Shown: in pieces, positions 53,929-63,935 of the stretch | Position numbering within the stretch: position 1 is the first letter of the stretch | How the letters are laid out: every line of letters starts with the position of its first letter | Assembly (NCBI RefSeq): GCF_001544795.2 | Contig: NZ_FCOI02000027.1 | Span: 38,434-102,433, forward strand | Reading direction: 5' to 3' | Origin: Caballeronia temeraria | Lineage (GTDB): Bacteria; Pseudomonadota; Gammaproteobacteria; Burkholderiales; Burkholderiaceae | DNA length: 64,000 nucleotides | Made by a program: the position numbers and the translations under genes | The notes under the pieces: generated by a model | What the model was told of the DNA's origin: nothing | What the model saw: only the letters and a program-made list of their open reading frames with translations | The model's database searches: none

Positions 53929-54333
53929 GTGAGCGATCAAATGACCTGGCTCGACAAGGTGAAGTGGGACGCGAACGGCCTCGTGCCGGTGATCGCGCAG
54001 GAAGCATCGACCAACGACGTGCTCATGTTCGCGTGGATGAATCGCGAGGCGCTCGCGAAGACCATCGAACTGAAGCGCGCGGTGTATTTCTCGCGCTCGC
54101 GACAGCGCCTGTGGTTCAAGGGCGAGGAATCGGGCCACGTGCAGCACGTCCACGACGTGCGCCTCGATTGCGACGAAGACGTCGTGCTGCTCAAGGTCGA
54201 GCAGGTGTCGGGCATCGCGTGCCACACGGGCCGCCACTCCTGTTTTTTCCAGAAATTCGAGGGCACGGCGGAGAACGGCGAGTGGGTTGCCGTCGAGCCG
54301 GTCCTGAAAGACCCAGAAAGCATTTACAAATGA
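53929..54333 (+). CDS. hisI: Phosphoribosyl-AMP cyclohydrolase
   Basis: Zinc/magnesium enzyme opening the adenine ring of phosphoribosyl-AMP. The 134-residue protein has AWMNREAL, YFSRSRQRLWFKGEESGH (key W-KGE-SGH) and the metal-binding DCDEDVVLL and CHTGRHSCFF cysteines. GTG 53929 or ATG 53941 could be the start. It is separate from HisE, as in most proteobacteria outside the enterics, and overlaps hisE by 4 bases. Confidence 0.96.
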   Translation: MSDQMTWLDKVKWDANGLVPVIAQEASTNDVLMFAWMNREALAKTIELKRAVYFSRSRQRLWFKGEESGHVQHVHDVRLDCDEDVVLLKVEQVSGIACHTGRHSCFFQKFEGTAENGEWVAVEPVLKDPESIYK

Positions 54334-54698
54334 CGCAAGCCACTACGCTGGACACGCTGCTGCGCCTCGCCTCGGTCATCGACGGCCGCAAGGGCGGCGA
54401 TCCGGAACAATCCTACGTCTCACGACTCTTTCACAAGGGCGACGACGCGATCCTGAAGAAGATCGGCGAGGAAGCGACGGAAGTCGTGCTCGCCGCGAAG
54501 GACGCGCGTCACGGCGGCGCGCCGAAAGCGCTCGTCGGTGAAGTCGCCGATCTGTGGTTTCATTGTCTCGTGATGCTGTCGCACTTCGACCTCAGTCCCG
54601 CCGACGTGGTCGCGGAACTGGAACGCCGCGAAGGTCTGTCGGGGATCGAGGAAAAAGCGCTGCGCAAGTCGCGTGAGCGCGAGCAGAACGGCGGCTGA
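54330..54698 (+). CDS. hisE: Phosphoribosyl-ATP pyrophosphatase
   Basis: Removes pyrophosphate from phosphoribosyl-ATP, second step of the pathway. The 122-residue MazG-like all-alpha protein has SYVSRLFHKGDDAILKKIGEEATE (positions about 27-50; key GEEATE) and EVADLWFHCLVML, the acidic metal-binding helices. ATG overlaps the hisI stop. Last his gene of the run. Confidence 0.96.
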   Translation: MTQATTLDTLLRLASVIDGRKGGDPEQSYVSRLFHKGDDAILKKIGEEATEVVLAAKDARHGGAPKALVGEVADLWFHCLVMLSHFDLSPADVVAELERREGLSGIEEKALRKSREREQNGG

Positions 54699-54727
54699 CG
54701 AGCGTTTCGCTTTGAAGGAGGGCCAGC

Positions 54728-55123
54728 ATGAACCGGCAGTACGAACCCTATCCGCCGCCTGTCGTTCAGAACTCGAATGACCCTGAGCGTCTGCGCAACG
54801 TGCGCACGTTCACGCACATCCTGTACGCGTTGTATGCCGTCTACTGGCTGACCGGCGGGCTGACTGGCCTCGTCGCCATCATCCTCAACTACGTCAAGCG
54901 TAGCGATGCCACCGGCACGCCGTACGAAGATCACTTCACGTGGCAGATTCGCACGTTTTGGTGGTCGCTGCTCGGGCACGTTGTCGGCTTCGCATTGATA
55001 TGGGTCTTCGGCCTCGGCTTTCTCATCATCGGCGCGACCTGGATCTGGACGCTGTATCGGATCATCAAGGGCTGGCTCTTTCTCTACGAGAACAAGACGC
55101 TCGAACCGACCGCGTGGTTTTAA
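54728..55123 (+). CDS. Small membrane protein, DUF4870-like
   Basis: A 131-residue protein of unknown role. It has a hydrophilic Pro/Asn-rich N-terminus (residues 1-25), then three to four hydrophobic helices: HILYALYAVYWLTGGLTGLVAII, WWSLLGHVVGFALIWVFGLGFLIIGATWIW and WLFLYEN end. The layout resembles DUF4870/Tic20-like membrane proteins. GAAGGAG precedes the ATG. It lies between hisE and hinT in a tight operon, but that context gives no firm function. Confidence 0.7.
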   Translation: MNRQYEPYPPPVVQNSNDPERLRNVRTFTHILYALYAVYWLTGGLTGLVAIILNYVKRSDATGTPYEDHFTWQIRTFWWSLLGHVVGFALIWVFGLGFLIIGATWIWTLYRIIKGWLFLYENKTLEPTAWF

Positions 55124-55153
55124 TCACAATCGACAACGAAATCCATCAAGTCC

Positions 55154-55516
55154 ATGAGTCAAGACAACTGCATTTTCTGCAAGATCGCTTCTGGGCAGCT
55201 GCCAAGCACGAAAGTCTACGAGGACGATGAATTCGTCGCCTTCAACGACATCAATCCCGCCGCGCCCGTGCACGTGCTGGTGATTCCGCGCAAACATATT
55301 GAAACACTTTCCCACTGCACAGAAAGTGACAGTCCGCTACTTGGTAGAATGGTGAGTCTCGTCGGACGTTTGGCGAAGGATCTCGGTGTCTCATACACGG
55401 GAGGCGACACCGGCTTTCGCACGGTAATTAATACCGGGCCGGGCGGCGGGCAAGAGGTGTATCACATCCACGCGCATTTGTTGGCCGGCGAGCGCCCGTG
55501 GCGCCGAATGGGGTAA
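55154..55516 (+). CDS. hinT: Histidine triad (HIT) nucleotide-binding protein
   Basis: Purine nucleoside phosphoramidase-type HIT protein; the physiological substrate is uncertain. The 120-residue protein has the start CIFCKIASGQLPS, a zinc-type CxxC, and the active-site triad H104-x-H106-x-H108 in YHIHAHLLAG. Located between the DUF4870-like gene and tatA, a neighbourhood common in beta-proteobacteria. Confidence 0.94.
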   Translation: MSQDNCIFCKIASGQLPSTKVYEDDEFVAFNDINPAAPVHVLVIPRKHIETLSHCTESDSPLLGRMVSLVGRLAKDLGVSYTGGDTGFRTVINTGPGGGQEVYHIHAHLLAGERPWRRMG

Positions 55517-55671
55517 TGCGGCATCTTTGTTTGCATTCTCCTTTCCAATGAAATATTGGGCGAGCAAAATCGATAGTTGAAGTTGAGGCGGCGTGCCTCG
55601 GCTGCCGGCCGCAAGGCCGATCTTCCGCTCTGGTACCCAAATCGGGGTGGAATCACGGAGAGTTTTCATTC

Positions 55672-55908
55672 ATGGGTTCGTTAAGCATTTGGCATTGGTT
55701 GATCGTTCTGCTGATCGTGGCGCTCGTCTTCGGCACGAAGAAGCTGCGCAATATCGGCGGCGATCTGGGCGGCGCGGTGAAGGGTTTCAAGGAAGGCATG
55801 CGCGAAGGCGAAACGCCGGCAAACCCCGCCGATCAACGCGAACTGCCGCGTAACGGCGCCGTCGACGTCGAGGCGAAGGACAAGTCGCGCTCGGGCGACT
55901 ATCGCTAA
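55672..55908 (+). CDS. tatA: Sec-independent translocase subunit TatA
   Basis: Pore/membrane-thinning subunit of the twin-arginine translocase, which exports folded proteins. The 78-residue protein has an N-terminal membrane helix (SIWHWLIVLLIVALVFG), the hinge FGTKKLRNIGGDLG and an amphipathic helix GGAVKGFKEGMRE, then an acidic tail. The 155-bp gap before it may hold a promoter (TTGCAT-17-TATTGG near 55534). Likely clients here are MsrP and the Rieske protein. Confidence 0.95.
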   Translation: MGSLSIWHWLIVLLIVALVFGTKKLRNIGGDLGGAVKGFKEGMREGETPANPADQRELPRNGAVDVEAKDKSRSGDYR

Positions 55909-55944
55909 TCCGTCCGCCGACGGTAACCCTCCACTTTTCGTTCA

Positions 55945-56472
55945 ATGCTCGATCTCGGTCTGACCAAAATGGCGGTCATCGGCGTCGTGGCGCTGGTGGT
56001 CCTCGGGCCGGAGCGCCTGCCCGGCGTGGCTCGCACGGCGGGAGCGCTCTTCGGGCGCGCGCAGCGCTATATCAACGACGTCAAATCCGAAGTCGCGCGC
56101 GAGATGGAACTCGATGAGCTGAAGAAAATGCGCACCGAGTTCGAAAACGCGGCGTCGAATGTCGAATCGTCGATTCACGACACGTTGAAGCGCCACGAGT
56201 CCGAGTTGAACGATGCCTGGAAAGAGGGCACGTCGGTCGCGCCGAGCATCGCGGGCGGGGCTGAATCGGCGGACAGCGCCGCGTCGGACAAGCCGTGGGT
56301 CAGCACGTCTCCGTCGACGTCGGCCAAACGCAAGAACTGGCGCGTCAAGCAGGCCGCGATTCCCAACTGGTACAAGCGCACGACCTCGCGTCGCACGCGG
56401 GTTCAATCGGGCGCGGCGCGCGTCGCTCGTCATACGCCCGCCACCCTGCGCCGGCAGACGAAGTTCTTCTGA
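55945..56472 (+). CDS. tatB: Sec-independent translocase subunit TatB
   Basis: Works with TatC as twin-arginine signal receptor. The 175-residue protein starts MLDLGLTKMAVIGVVALVVLGPERLP (the LGPERLP hinge defines TatB), followed by a long amphipathic helix (RTAGALFGRAQRYINDVKSE) and a basic, low-complexity C-terminus. It lies 36 bp after tatA. Confidence 0.95.
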   Translation: MLDLGLTKMAVIGVVALVVLGPERLPGVARTAGALFGRAQRYINDVKSEVAREMELDELKKMRTEFENAASNVESSIHDTLKRHESELNDAWKEGTSVAPSIAGGAESADSAASDKPWVSTSPSTSAKRKNWRVKQAAIPNWYKRTTSRRTRVQSGAARVARHTPATLRRQTKFF

Positions 56473-56516
56473 GCGAGCCGCGATTCCTTCATCGATGATA
56501 TCTACCGAGGGCCGGC

Positions 56517-57293
56517 GTGAGCGACCCGCAACACACTAAAGAAGAGCCCGTCGAAGAGACGTTCATTTCGCATCTGGTCGAATTGCGCGACCGCATCATC
56601 CGCGCCGGTGCTTCGGTCATCGTCGTGTTTATCGCGCTCGTGTACTGGGCGCCCGACATCTTCAAGCTGCTGGCCCGCCCGCTGATGCAGAACCTGCCCG
56701 CCGACGGCAAAATGATCGTCACCGACGTCACCGGCTCGTTCTTCGTGCCGATGAAGGTGACGATGCTCGTCGCCTTCGTGATCGCGCTGCCGTTCGTGCT
56801 GTATCAGGTCTGGGCGTTCGTCGCGCCGGGCTTGTATCAGCATGAGAAGAAGCTCGTCGGGCCGCTCGTTTTCAGCAGCTATTCGCTCTTCCTGTGCGGC
56901 ATGGCGTTCGCGTATTTCGTCGTGTTTCCGACCATCTTCCGCGTGATGGCGCACTACAACGCGCCGCTCGGCGCGGAGATGACCACGGATATCGACAATT
57001 ACCTGAGCTTCGTGCTGACCATGTTCCTGGCGTTCGGCGTGACGTTCGAGGTGCCGATCGTCGTCGTGCTGCTCGCGCGCATGGGCGTCGTGTCGATCCA
57101 GAAGCTCAAGCAGATTCGTCCTTACGTGATCGTCGGCGCGTTCGTCATTTCGGCCGTCGTCACGCCGCCCGATGTTTTCTCGCAGCTCATTCTCGCGATT
57201 CCGCTCATCATTCTTTATGAAGCCGGCATCATCGCGGCGCGGCTCGTGGTCGGCAAGGAACAGATCAAAAACGAGGAACCCGCGGCGGAATAA
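56517..57293 (+). CDS. tatC: Sec-independent translocase subunit TatC
   Basis: Six-helix core receptor of the Tat translocase. The 258-residue protein has FISHLVELRDRIIRA near the start, YQVWAFVAPGLYQHEKK, and FGVTFEVPIVVVLLARMGVVS with the conserved glutamate, then RPYVIVGAFVISAVVTPPDVFSQ. GTG at 56517 follows GAGGGCCGGC. Last gene of the long run, closed by a terminator. Confidence 0.96.
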   Translation: MSDPQHTKEEPVEETFISHLVELRDRIIRAGASVIVVFIALVYWAPDIFKLLARPLMQNLPADGKMIVTDVTGSFFVPMKVTMLVAFVIALPFVLYQVWAFVAPGLYQHEKKLVGPLVFSSYSLFLCGMAFAYFVVFPTIFRVMAHYNAPLGAEMTTDIDNYLSFVLTMFLAFGVTFEVPIVVVLLARMGVVSIQKLKQIRPYVIVGAFVISAVVTPPDVFSQLILAIPLIILYEAGIIAARLVVGKEQIKNEEPAAE

Positions 57294-57335
57294 GTGCGGC
57301 GTATTGTCGCGCCATCGAGCGGTTCATCGGATACG

Positions 57336-57371
57336 AAAAAGGCAGCTTCGAGTGATCGAAGCTGCCTTTTT
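57336..57371. terminator. Bidirectional terminator between tatC and the DegS-like protease
   Basis: AAAAAGGCAGCTTCGA pairs with TCGAAGCTGCCTTTTT around a short loop, with A and T runs on the two sides, serving both convergent transcripts. Confidence 0.9.
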
Positions 57372-57391
57372 GTTTTCACGGATGCCGCGTT

Positions 57392-58615
<1,224 letters not shown>

Positions 58616-58635
58616 TTGAAGGGATAGAGGATTTC

Positions 58636-59382
58636 ATGGATCGGATCGAACTCGAATTGTATCTGAACAATCTGCTGGAAATCGGCCGCTTCAAGGACTA
58701 TTGCCCGAACGGTCTGCAGGTTGAAGGCGCGCGCCGCGTGCAGAAGATCGCGACGGGCGTGACGGCGTCGCAAGCCTTTCTCGAGGCCGCGCTGGAGTGG
58801 GGCGCGGACACCGTGCTCGTGCATCACGGCTACTTCTGGCGCAAAGAGGCGCCGCAGATCACGGGGCGCAAGTACCAGCGGCTGCGCACGCTGATCGCCA
58901 ATGACATCAATCTCTTCGCCTACCATCTTCCACTCGACTCGCATCCGGAGCTCGGCAACAACGCGCAGATCGGCGCGCGCCTCGGGCTGATCGCCGACGC
59001 CCGTTTCGCCGATCAGGATCTCGGCTGGATCGCGACGCTCGGCATGCCGCTTTCGCTCGAACACTTCAGCGTCATGGTGGAAAACGCGCTCGGCAGAAAG
59101 CCGCTCGTGTTCGGCGACACGGACAAGGAGCTGCGGCGCGTGGCATGGTGCACCGGCGGCGCGCAGGGCTATTTCGAAGACGCCATCGCGGCGGGCGCGG
59201 ACGTGTATTTGAGCGGCGAAGTCTCGGAGCAGACCATGCATATCGCGGCGGAATCGGGTGTGGCGTACATCGCGGCCGGTCACCACGCGACCGAGCGCTA
59301 CGGCGTGCAGGCCGTGGGCTCGCGTCTGTCGGAGCAATTCGATATCGAGCATCTTTTTATCGATATCGATAATCCGGTTTAA
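58636..59382 (+). CDS. Nif3-like dinuclear metal-centre hexameric protein (YbgI family)
   Basis: Member of the Nif3/YbgI family, ring-shaped proteins with a dinuclear metal site and suspected hydrolase (GTP cyclohydrolase 1 type 2-like) activity; biological role unclear. The 248-residue protein has DYCPNGLQVEG, the metal ligands VHHGYFWRK, YHLPLDSHPELGNN and the C-terminal GHHATERYG. GGGATAGAGGATTTC precedes the ATG. Divergent from the DegS-like gene and ahead of petABC. Confidence 0.93.
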   Translation: MDRIELELYLNNLLEIGRFKDYCPNGLQVEGARRVQKIATGVTASQAFLEAALEWGADTVLVHHGYFWRKEAPQITGRKYQRLRTLIANDINLFAYHLPLDSHPELGNNAQIGARLGLIADARFADQDLGWIATLGMPLSLEHFSVMVENALGRKPLVFGDTDKELRRVAWCTGGAQGYFEDAIAAGADVYLSGEVSEQTMHIAAESGVAYIAAGHHATERYGVQAVGSRLSEQFDIEHLFIDIDNPV

Positions 59383-59483
59383 TGGCCGATTAAGCTGTGA
59401 GCGCGATTATTTCCGCTTGCAGTTGCCTTAAATGAACGCTTCACGAGCTTGCGCGAAAAACGTGGGGAAAACCCTGAAGCATC

Positions 59484-59503
59484 AATCACTTCGAGTGATT
59501 TTT
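59484..59503 (+). terminator. Short terminator before petA
   Basis: AATCACT and AGTGATT form a 7-bp stem with a tight TCG loop, ending in TTTTT. It probably terminates the Nif3-like gene, 100 bases upstream. Confidence 0.6.
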
Positions 59504-59600
59504 GCTAGTCAGCCCTTGTAAATGCTAACTCCATTCGCGCACACTAACGGCGGAACAACTGATGTGACGGTATAAATCCAACTCAGAAGTGGGGCGTGTG

Positions 59601-60221
59601 ATGCGAGACAAGGATGAAAAACGCGTCGATGGCGGCCGCCGTACCTGGCTGATTGCGACGACCGCAGCAGGTGGTTTCGGAGCAGTGGCAACCGTGGTTC
59701 CCTTTGTAGGTTCGTTTGCTCCATCGGAGAAGGCCAAGGCGGCGGGCGCGCCTGTCGAGGTCGATATCAGCGGACTGAAGCCGGGCGAAATGATGACGGT
59801 CGCCTGGCGAGGCAAGCCGGTGTGGATCGTCAATCGTACCGACGAAATGCTGGCCGACGTCAAGAAGGCCGACAACGAGGTGGCCGACCCGAAGTCCAAG
59901 ATGGAATTCTCGATGCCGTTGCCCGAGTACTGCAACAACGAGTATCGATCGCGCGCCGATCACAAGAACATTCTCGTGGCGGTTGCCGTGTGCACGCATC
60001 TGGGCTGCACGCCGACGCCGCGTTTCACCGAGGGTCCCCAGGCAAATCTCCCCGATAACTGGCCGGGTGGCTTCCTTTGCCCGTGCCACGGCTCGACCTA
60101 CGACATGGCCGGCCGCGTCTTCAAGAACAAGCCCGCGCCGCAGAACCTGGACATTCCACCGTTCATGTTCACATCGGCGACGCAACTCGTGATCGGCAAG
60201 GACGAAAAGGGAGAGGCATAA
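59601..60221 (+). CDS. petA: Ubiquinol-cytochrome c reductase, Rieske iron-sulfur subunit
   Basis: Carries electrons from ubiquinol to cytochrome c1 in the bc1 complex. The 206-residue protein starts MRDKDEKRVDGGRRTWLIATTAA (seen as a twin-arginine signal-anchor, RR at 13-14), followed by the hydrophobic anchor and flexible hinge. The 2Fe-2S ligands are in CTHLGC (C131-C136) and CPCHGS (C160-H163). The ATG at 59601 fits the family start; an upstream GTG four codons earlier is possible. TATAAA (59571-59576) may be its -10. petB begins at the next base. Confidence 0.96.
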   Translation: MRDKDEKRVDGGRRTWLIATTAAGGFGAVATVVPFVGSFAPSEKAKAAGAPVEVDISGLKPGEMMTVAWRGKPVWIVNRTDEMLADVKKADNEVADPKSKMEFSMPLPEYCNNEYRSRADHKNILVAVAVCTHLGCTPTPRFTEGPQANLPDNWPGGFLCPCHGSTYDMAGRVFKNKPAPQNLDIPPFMFTSATQLVIGKDEKGEA

Positions 60222-61604
60222 ATGGCGACCGCAGACAAGGAAGTGGAGACAACGGGCTTGACCGGTTGGATCGACCGCCGGTTTCCGCTGACCTCGACCT
60301 GGAAGAAACACGTATCCGAGTATTACGCGCCGAAGAACTTCAACTTCTGGTACTTCTTCGGCTCGCTTGCACTGCTGGTGCTGGTGAACCAGATCGTCAC
60401 CGGCATCTTCCTCACGATGAACTACAAGCCCGATGCGACGCTCGCGTTCGCCTCGGTCGAGTACATCATGCGCGAGGTGCCGTGGGGCTGGCTCATCCGG
60501 TACATGCACGCCACGGGCGCGTCGATGTTCTTCGTCGTCGTGTATCTGCACATGTTCCGCGGGCTGATGTACGGGTCGTATCGCAAGCCGCGCGAGCTCG
60601 TGTGGATCTTCGGCTGCGCGATCTTCCTGTGCCTCATGGCCGAAGCGTTCTTCGGCTATCTGCTGCCGTGGGGGCAGATGTCGTTCTGGGGCGCGCAGGT
60701 GATCGTGAACCTGTTCTCGGCGATTCCGTTCATCGGTCCGGATCTGTCGTTGTGGATTCGCGGCGACTACGTGGTATCGGATGTCACGCTGAACCGCTTC
60801 TTCGCGTTTCACGTCATCGCGATTCCGCTCGTGCTGATCGGGCTCGTGGTCGCGCACCTCGTCGCGCTGCACGAAGTGGGATCGAACAATCCGGACGGCG
60901 TCGAGATCAAGGCAAAGAAGGACGCGAACGGCATTCCGCTCGACGGCATTCCGTTTCATCCGTACTACTCGGTGCACGACTTCATGGGCGTGTGCGTGTT
61001 CCTGCTGATCTTCGCGGCGATCATCTTCTTCGCCCCGGAAATGGGCGGTTATTTCCTCGAAGCCAACAACTTTGTACCGGCCAACCCGCTGCAGACGCCG
61101 CCGGAAATTGCGCCCGTGTGGTACTTCACCGCGTTCTACGCGATGCTTCGCGCGACTACGGACCCGTTCAAGATCGTGCTGATGATCGTGATCGCGCTGC
61201 TCGGCGTGCTCGCGCTGGTGAAGGCGCGCGGCAAGTGGAAGCTCGGTCTGCCGGTGCTCGCCGTGCTGGTGCTGATCTTCATGGCGCTGACGGAATCGAA
61301 GTTCTGGGGTGTGGTCGTGATGGGCACGGCGGTGGTGTCGCTGTTCTTCCTGCCGTGGCTGGATCGCAGCCCGGTGAAGTCGATCCGCTATCGGCCGCTC
61401 TTCCACAAGGTCTTCTACGCGATCTTCGTGTTCGCGTTCCTGATGCTCGGCTTTCTGGGCACGCGACCGCCATCGCCGGCCGCGACGCTGATCGCGCAGA
61501 TCTGCGCGCTGATCTACTTCGCGTTTTTCCTCGGCATGCCTTTCTGGACGCCGCGCGGCAAATTCAAGAAGCCGCCTGAGCGAGTGCACTACAAACCTCA
61601 CTGA
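60222..61604 (+). CDS. petB: Cytochrome b of the bc1 complex
   Basis: Quinol-oxidising/quinone-reducing subunit with two b haems. The 460-residue protein has eight or more helices, haem-ligand histidines in RYMHATGASMFFVVVYLHMFRGLMYGSY (pairs about 14 residues apart), PWGQMSFWGAQVI (Qo site, with PEIAPVWYF for the PEW loop equivalent), FFAFHVIAIPLVLIGLVVAHLVALH. The usual PEWY motif reads PEIAPVWYF, typical of this group. Starts directly after petA stop. Confidence 0.96.
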   Translation: MATADKEVETTGLTGWIDRRFPLTSTWKKHVSEYYAPKNFNFWYFFGSLALLVLVNQIVTGIFLTMNYKPDATLAFASVEYIMREVPWGWLIRYMHATGASMFFVVVYLHMFRGLMYGSYRKPRELVWIFGCAIFLCLMAEAFFGYLLPWGQMSFWGAQVIVNLFSAIPFIGPDLSLWIRGDYVVSDVTLNRFFAFHVIAIPLVLIGLVVAHLVALHEVGSNNPDGVEIKAKKDANGIPLDGIPFHPYYSVHDFMGVCVFLLIFAAIIFFAPEMGGYFLEANNFVPANPLQTPPEIAPVWYFTAFYAMLRATTDPFKIVLMIVIALLGVLALVKARGKWKLGLPVLAVLVLIFMALTESKFWGVVVMGTAVVSLFFLPWLDRSPVKSIRYRPLFHKVFYAIFVFAFLMLGFLGTRPPSPAATLIAQICALIYFAFFLGMPFWTPRGKFKKPPERVHYKPH

Positions 61605-61627
61605 GCTCACGTCCGGAGACGAATACG

Positions 61628-62383
61628 ATGAAAAAATGGCTCTCTACAATAGCGATGATCGGTGCGACGCTGCTCGCGTTCGGCGCGACGCCGGCGTTCG
61701 CGCAGGAAGAGGCGGTGCTCGACCGGGCGCCTGACAGTTCGGACAATCTGGCGTCTTTGCAGCACGGCGCCCAGGTTTTTGTCAACTACTGCCTGAACTG
61801 CCATAGCGCGACGCTGATGCGGTACAACCGGCTGACCGATCTCGGGATCAGTACGCAGCAGATTCAGGAGAATCTGCTTTTTACGACCGACAAGGTCGGC
61901 AACACGATGTCCATCGCGATGCGCCCGGAAGATGCGAAAGCGTGGTTCGGCGCGTCGCCGCCGGATTTGTCGGTCGAGGCGCGGGCGCGCGGCAAGGACT
62001 GGCTCTACACGTATCTGCGGAGTTTCTACCGGGATCCGGCGCGGCCGACGGGCTGGAATAATCGCGTCTACGAGAACGTCGGCATGCCGCACGTGCTCTG
62101 GACGCTCCAGGGCATCCGGGACGCGAAATTCGAGACAGATACGGACGAAAAGACGGGCGAAAAGGTACGAAGATTCGTCGGTTACACTCAGGTTACACCT
62201 GGTGCGATGTCGTCCGTGGATTATGATTCAACTGTGGCCGATCTCGTTTCGTACATGTCGTGGATGGCGGAACCCGCGCAGCAGACGCGCAAGCGGCTCG
62301 GCGTCTGGGTTTTGCTGTTCCTGGCGTTCTTGAGTTTCCTCGCGTGGCGCCTGAACGCGGCATACTGGAAAGATATCAAATAG
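61628..62383 (+). CDS. petC: Cytochrome c1 of the bc1 complex
   Basis: Membrane-anchored c-type cytochrome passing electrons from Rieske to soluble cytochromes. The 251-residue protein has a signal peptide (ATLLAFGATPAFA), the haem site CLNCH (C55/C58/H59), the methionine-ligand region MPHVLWTLQGI and a C-terminal anchor (LGVWVLLFLAFLSFLAWRLN). Maturation needs ResB-CcsB. Follows petB by 23 bp. Confidence 0.96.
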   Translation: MKKWLSTIAMIGATLLAFGATPAFAQEEAVLDRAPDSSDNLASLQHGAQVFVNYCLNCHSATLMRYNRLTDLGISTQQIQENLLFTTDKVGNTMSIAMRPEDAKAWFGASPPDLSVEARARGKDWLYTYLRSFYRDPARPTGWNNRVYENVGMPHVLWTLQGIRDAKFETDTDEKTGEKVRRFVGYTQVTPGAMSSVDYDSTVADLVSYMSWMAEPAQQTRKRLGVWVLLFLAFLSFLAWRLNAAYWKDIK

Positions 62384-62476
62384 CGCGCCTTCGAAGGCGT
62401 GGGTCGGCGCGACGGCGTTTTCCGCGAGGAAACGCCGCGGCCGGCCCTTCGAGTTTACTGAAGGAACTTTAAAAAC

Positions 62477-63088
62477 ATGATGGTTCTGTATTCCGGCACT
62501 ACTTGCCCCTTCTCCCAGCGCTGCCGGCTGGTGTTGTTCGAAAAGGGCATGGACTTCGAGATTCGCGACGTCGACCTGTTCAACAAGCCGGAAGACATCG
62601 CGGTGATGAACCCTTACGGACAGGTGCCGATCCTCGTCGAGCGCGACCTGATCCTGTACGAGTCGAATATCATCAACGAATATATCGACGAGCGTTTCCC
62701 CCATCCGCAACTCATGCCGGCCGATCCGGTGCAGCGCGCCCGCGCGCGTCTGTTCCTGCTGAACTTCGAGAAGGAATTGTTCGTTCATGTCGGCACGCTC
62801 GAGAACGAGAAGGGCAAGGCCGCCGAGAAGAACCACGAGAAGGCACGCAGCGCGATCCGCGATCGCCTGACGCAACTCGCGCCGATCTTCCTGAAGAACA
62901 AGTACATGCTGGGCGAGGAGTTCTCGATGCTCGACGTCGCGATCGCCCCGCTGCTGTGGCGTCTGGACCATTACGGCATCGAACTGTCGAAGAACGCAGC
63001 ACCGTTGATGAAGTACGCCGAGCGGATCTTCAGCCGCCCGGCTTATATTGAAGCGCTGACGCCTTCCGAAAAGGTGATGCGTCGATAG
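62477..63088 (+). CDS. sspA: Stringent starvation protein A (GST-fold)
   Basis: RNA-polymerase-associated GST-like protein that in gamma-proteobacteria promotes acid and starvation gene expression. The 203-residue protein has a thioredoxin-fold domain (LYSGTTCPFSQRCRLVLFEKG) and a helical GST C-domain with LDVAIAPLLWRLDHYGI. SspA lacks glutathione transferase activity in E. coli. It precedes sspB and follows petC, an order common in beta-proteobacteria. Confidence 0.94.
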   Translation: MMVLYSGTTCPFSQRCRLVLFEKGMDFEIRDVDLFNKPEDIAVMNPYGQVPILVERDLILYESNIINEYIDERFPHPQLMPADPVQRARARLFLLNFEKELFVHVGTLENEKGKAAEKNHEKARSAIRDRLTQLAPIFLKNKYMLGEEFSMLDVAIAPLLWRLDHYGIELSKNAAPLMKYAERIFSRPAYIEALTPSEKVMRR

Positions 63089-63151
63089 TTTGAGTGCGTT
63101 GGGACGCGGCGGCGCAACTTTGCGCGGCCGCATTCCGACAGAGGAAAGTTG

Positions 63152-63649
63152 ATGCAAGAGATTTCCACCAAGCCGTATCTGTTGCGCGCGCTGTATGAGT
63201 GGTGCACGGACAATGGTTTTACGCCCCACATCGCCGTGCGGGTCGACGCGGCTACGCGCGTACCGCGTCAGTTCGTCCGTAACGACGAGATCGTGTTGAA
63301 CATCAGTTTCGAGGCGACGAGCCAACTGCAGATGGGCAACGAGTGGATCGAGTTCAGCGCGCGGTTCTCCGGCAAGTCACACAAGATCGAGGTGCAAGTC
63401 GCGAACGTGCTCGCCATCTATGCCCGCGAAAACGGGCAGGGCATGGCGTTCCCGGTCGAGCAGTCGCATTCCGGTGCGGATTTGACGAGCGCTCCGGTGG
63501 GGGCGCGGCCGCCTGAGCGTGAGACACGGCAAATCGAAGAGCCGGCTGCCGAGCGCGCGGATTCCTCGTCGAAAGATGAGCCGCAAACTGCTGCGGATGA
63601 GGACGCTTCGAAATCGCCTGTGAGGTCTCACCTCAAAGTCGTTAAATGA
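63152..63649 (+). CDS. sspB: ClpXP adaptor protein SspB
   Basis: Delivers ssrA-tagged and other proteins to the ClpXP protease. The 165-residue protein has the substrate-binding domain (TKPYLLRALYEWCTDNGFTPHI to NVLAIYARENGQGMAFP, residues about 5-110) and a disordered linker. It ends HLKVVK, the conserved ClpX-binding tail motif (LKVVK). GAGGAAAG precedes ATG 63152; an in-frame TTG one codon before is disregarded. Follows sspA. Confidence 0.95.
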   Translation: MQEISTKPYLLRALYEWCTDNGFTPHIAVRVDAATRVPRQFVRNDEIVLNISFEATSQLQMGNEWIEFSARFSGKSHKIEVQVANVLAIYARENGQGMAFPVEQSHSGADLTSAPVGARPPERETRQIEEPAAERADSSSKDEPQTAADEDASKSPVRSHLKVVK

Positions 63650-63667
63650 AGTAGAATTCCGTGCTTC

Positions 63668-63743
<76 letters not shown>

Positions 63744-63755
63744 AGACTTATGTCG

Positions 63756-63792
63756 ACGGGTCGTGCGATGTCCGCACGACCCGTTTGCTTTA
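63756..63792 (+). terminator. Terminator between tRNA-Thr and the rRNA promoter
   Basis: ACGGGTCGTGCG pairs with CGCACGACCCGT around a four- to five-base loop, followed by the T-rich TTGCTTT. It separates tRNA-Thr from the rRNA operon promoter. Confidence 0.75.
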
Positions 63793-63844
63793 AGTCGATG
63801 AAGAGTTGAGTTGGTCGGGGCAGCAAGAAAGTTTGAAATTGCTG

Positions 63845-63873
63845 TTGACAGACTGCGAAACGTTCTTCATAAT
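63845..63873 (+). promoter_or_regulatory. Strong rRNA operon promoter
   Basis: TTGACA (63845-63850, consensus) and CATAAT (63868-63873) with a 17-bp spacer. A G+C-richer discriminator and the boxB/boxA leader downstream identify it as a ribosomal RNA promoter. Confidence 0.85.
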
Positions 63874-63900
63874 CCCGTTTCTCTGCTGCTGATGCAGCGA

Positions 63901-63932
63901 CGCAAGACGGTAGCGAATTAGACGGTCTTGCG
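63901..63932 (+). promoter_or_regulatory. boxB-like hairpin of the rRNA leader
   Basis: CGCAAGAC (63901-63908) pairs with GTCTTGCG (63925-63932), directly upstream of boxA, the arrangement of rRNA antitermination signals. Confidence 0.65.
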
Positions 63933-63935
63933 ATG

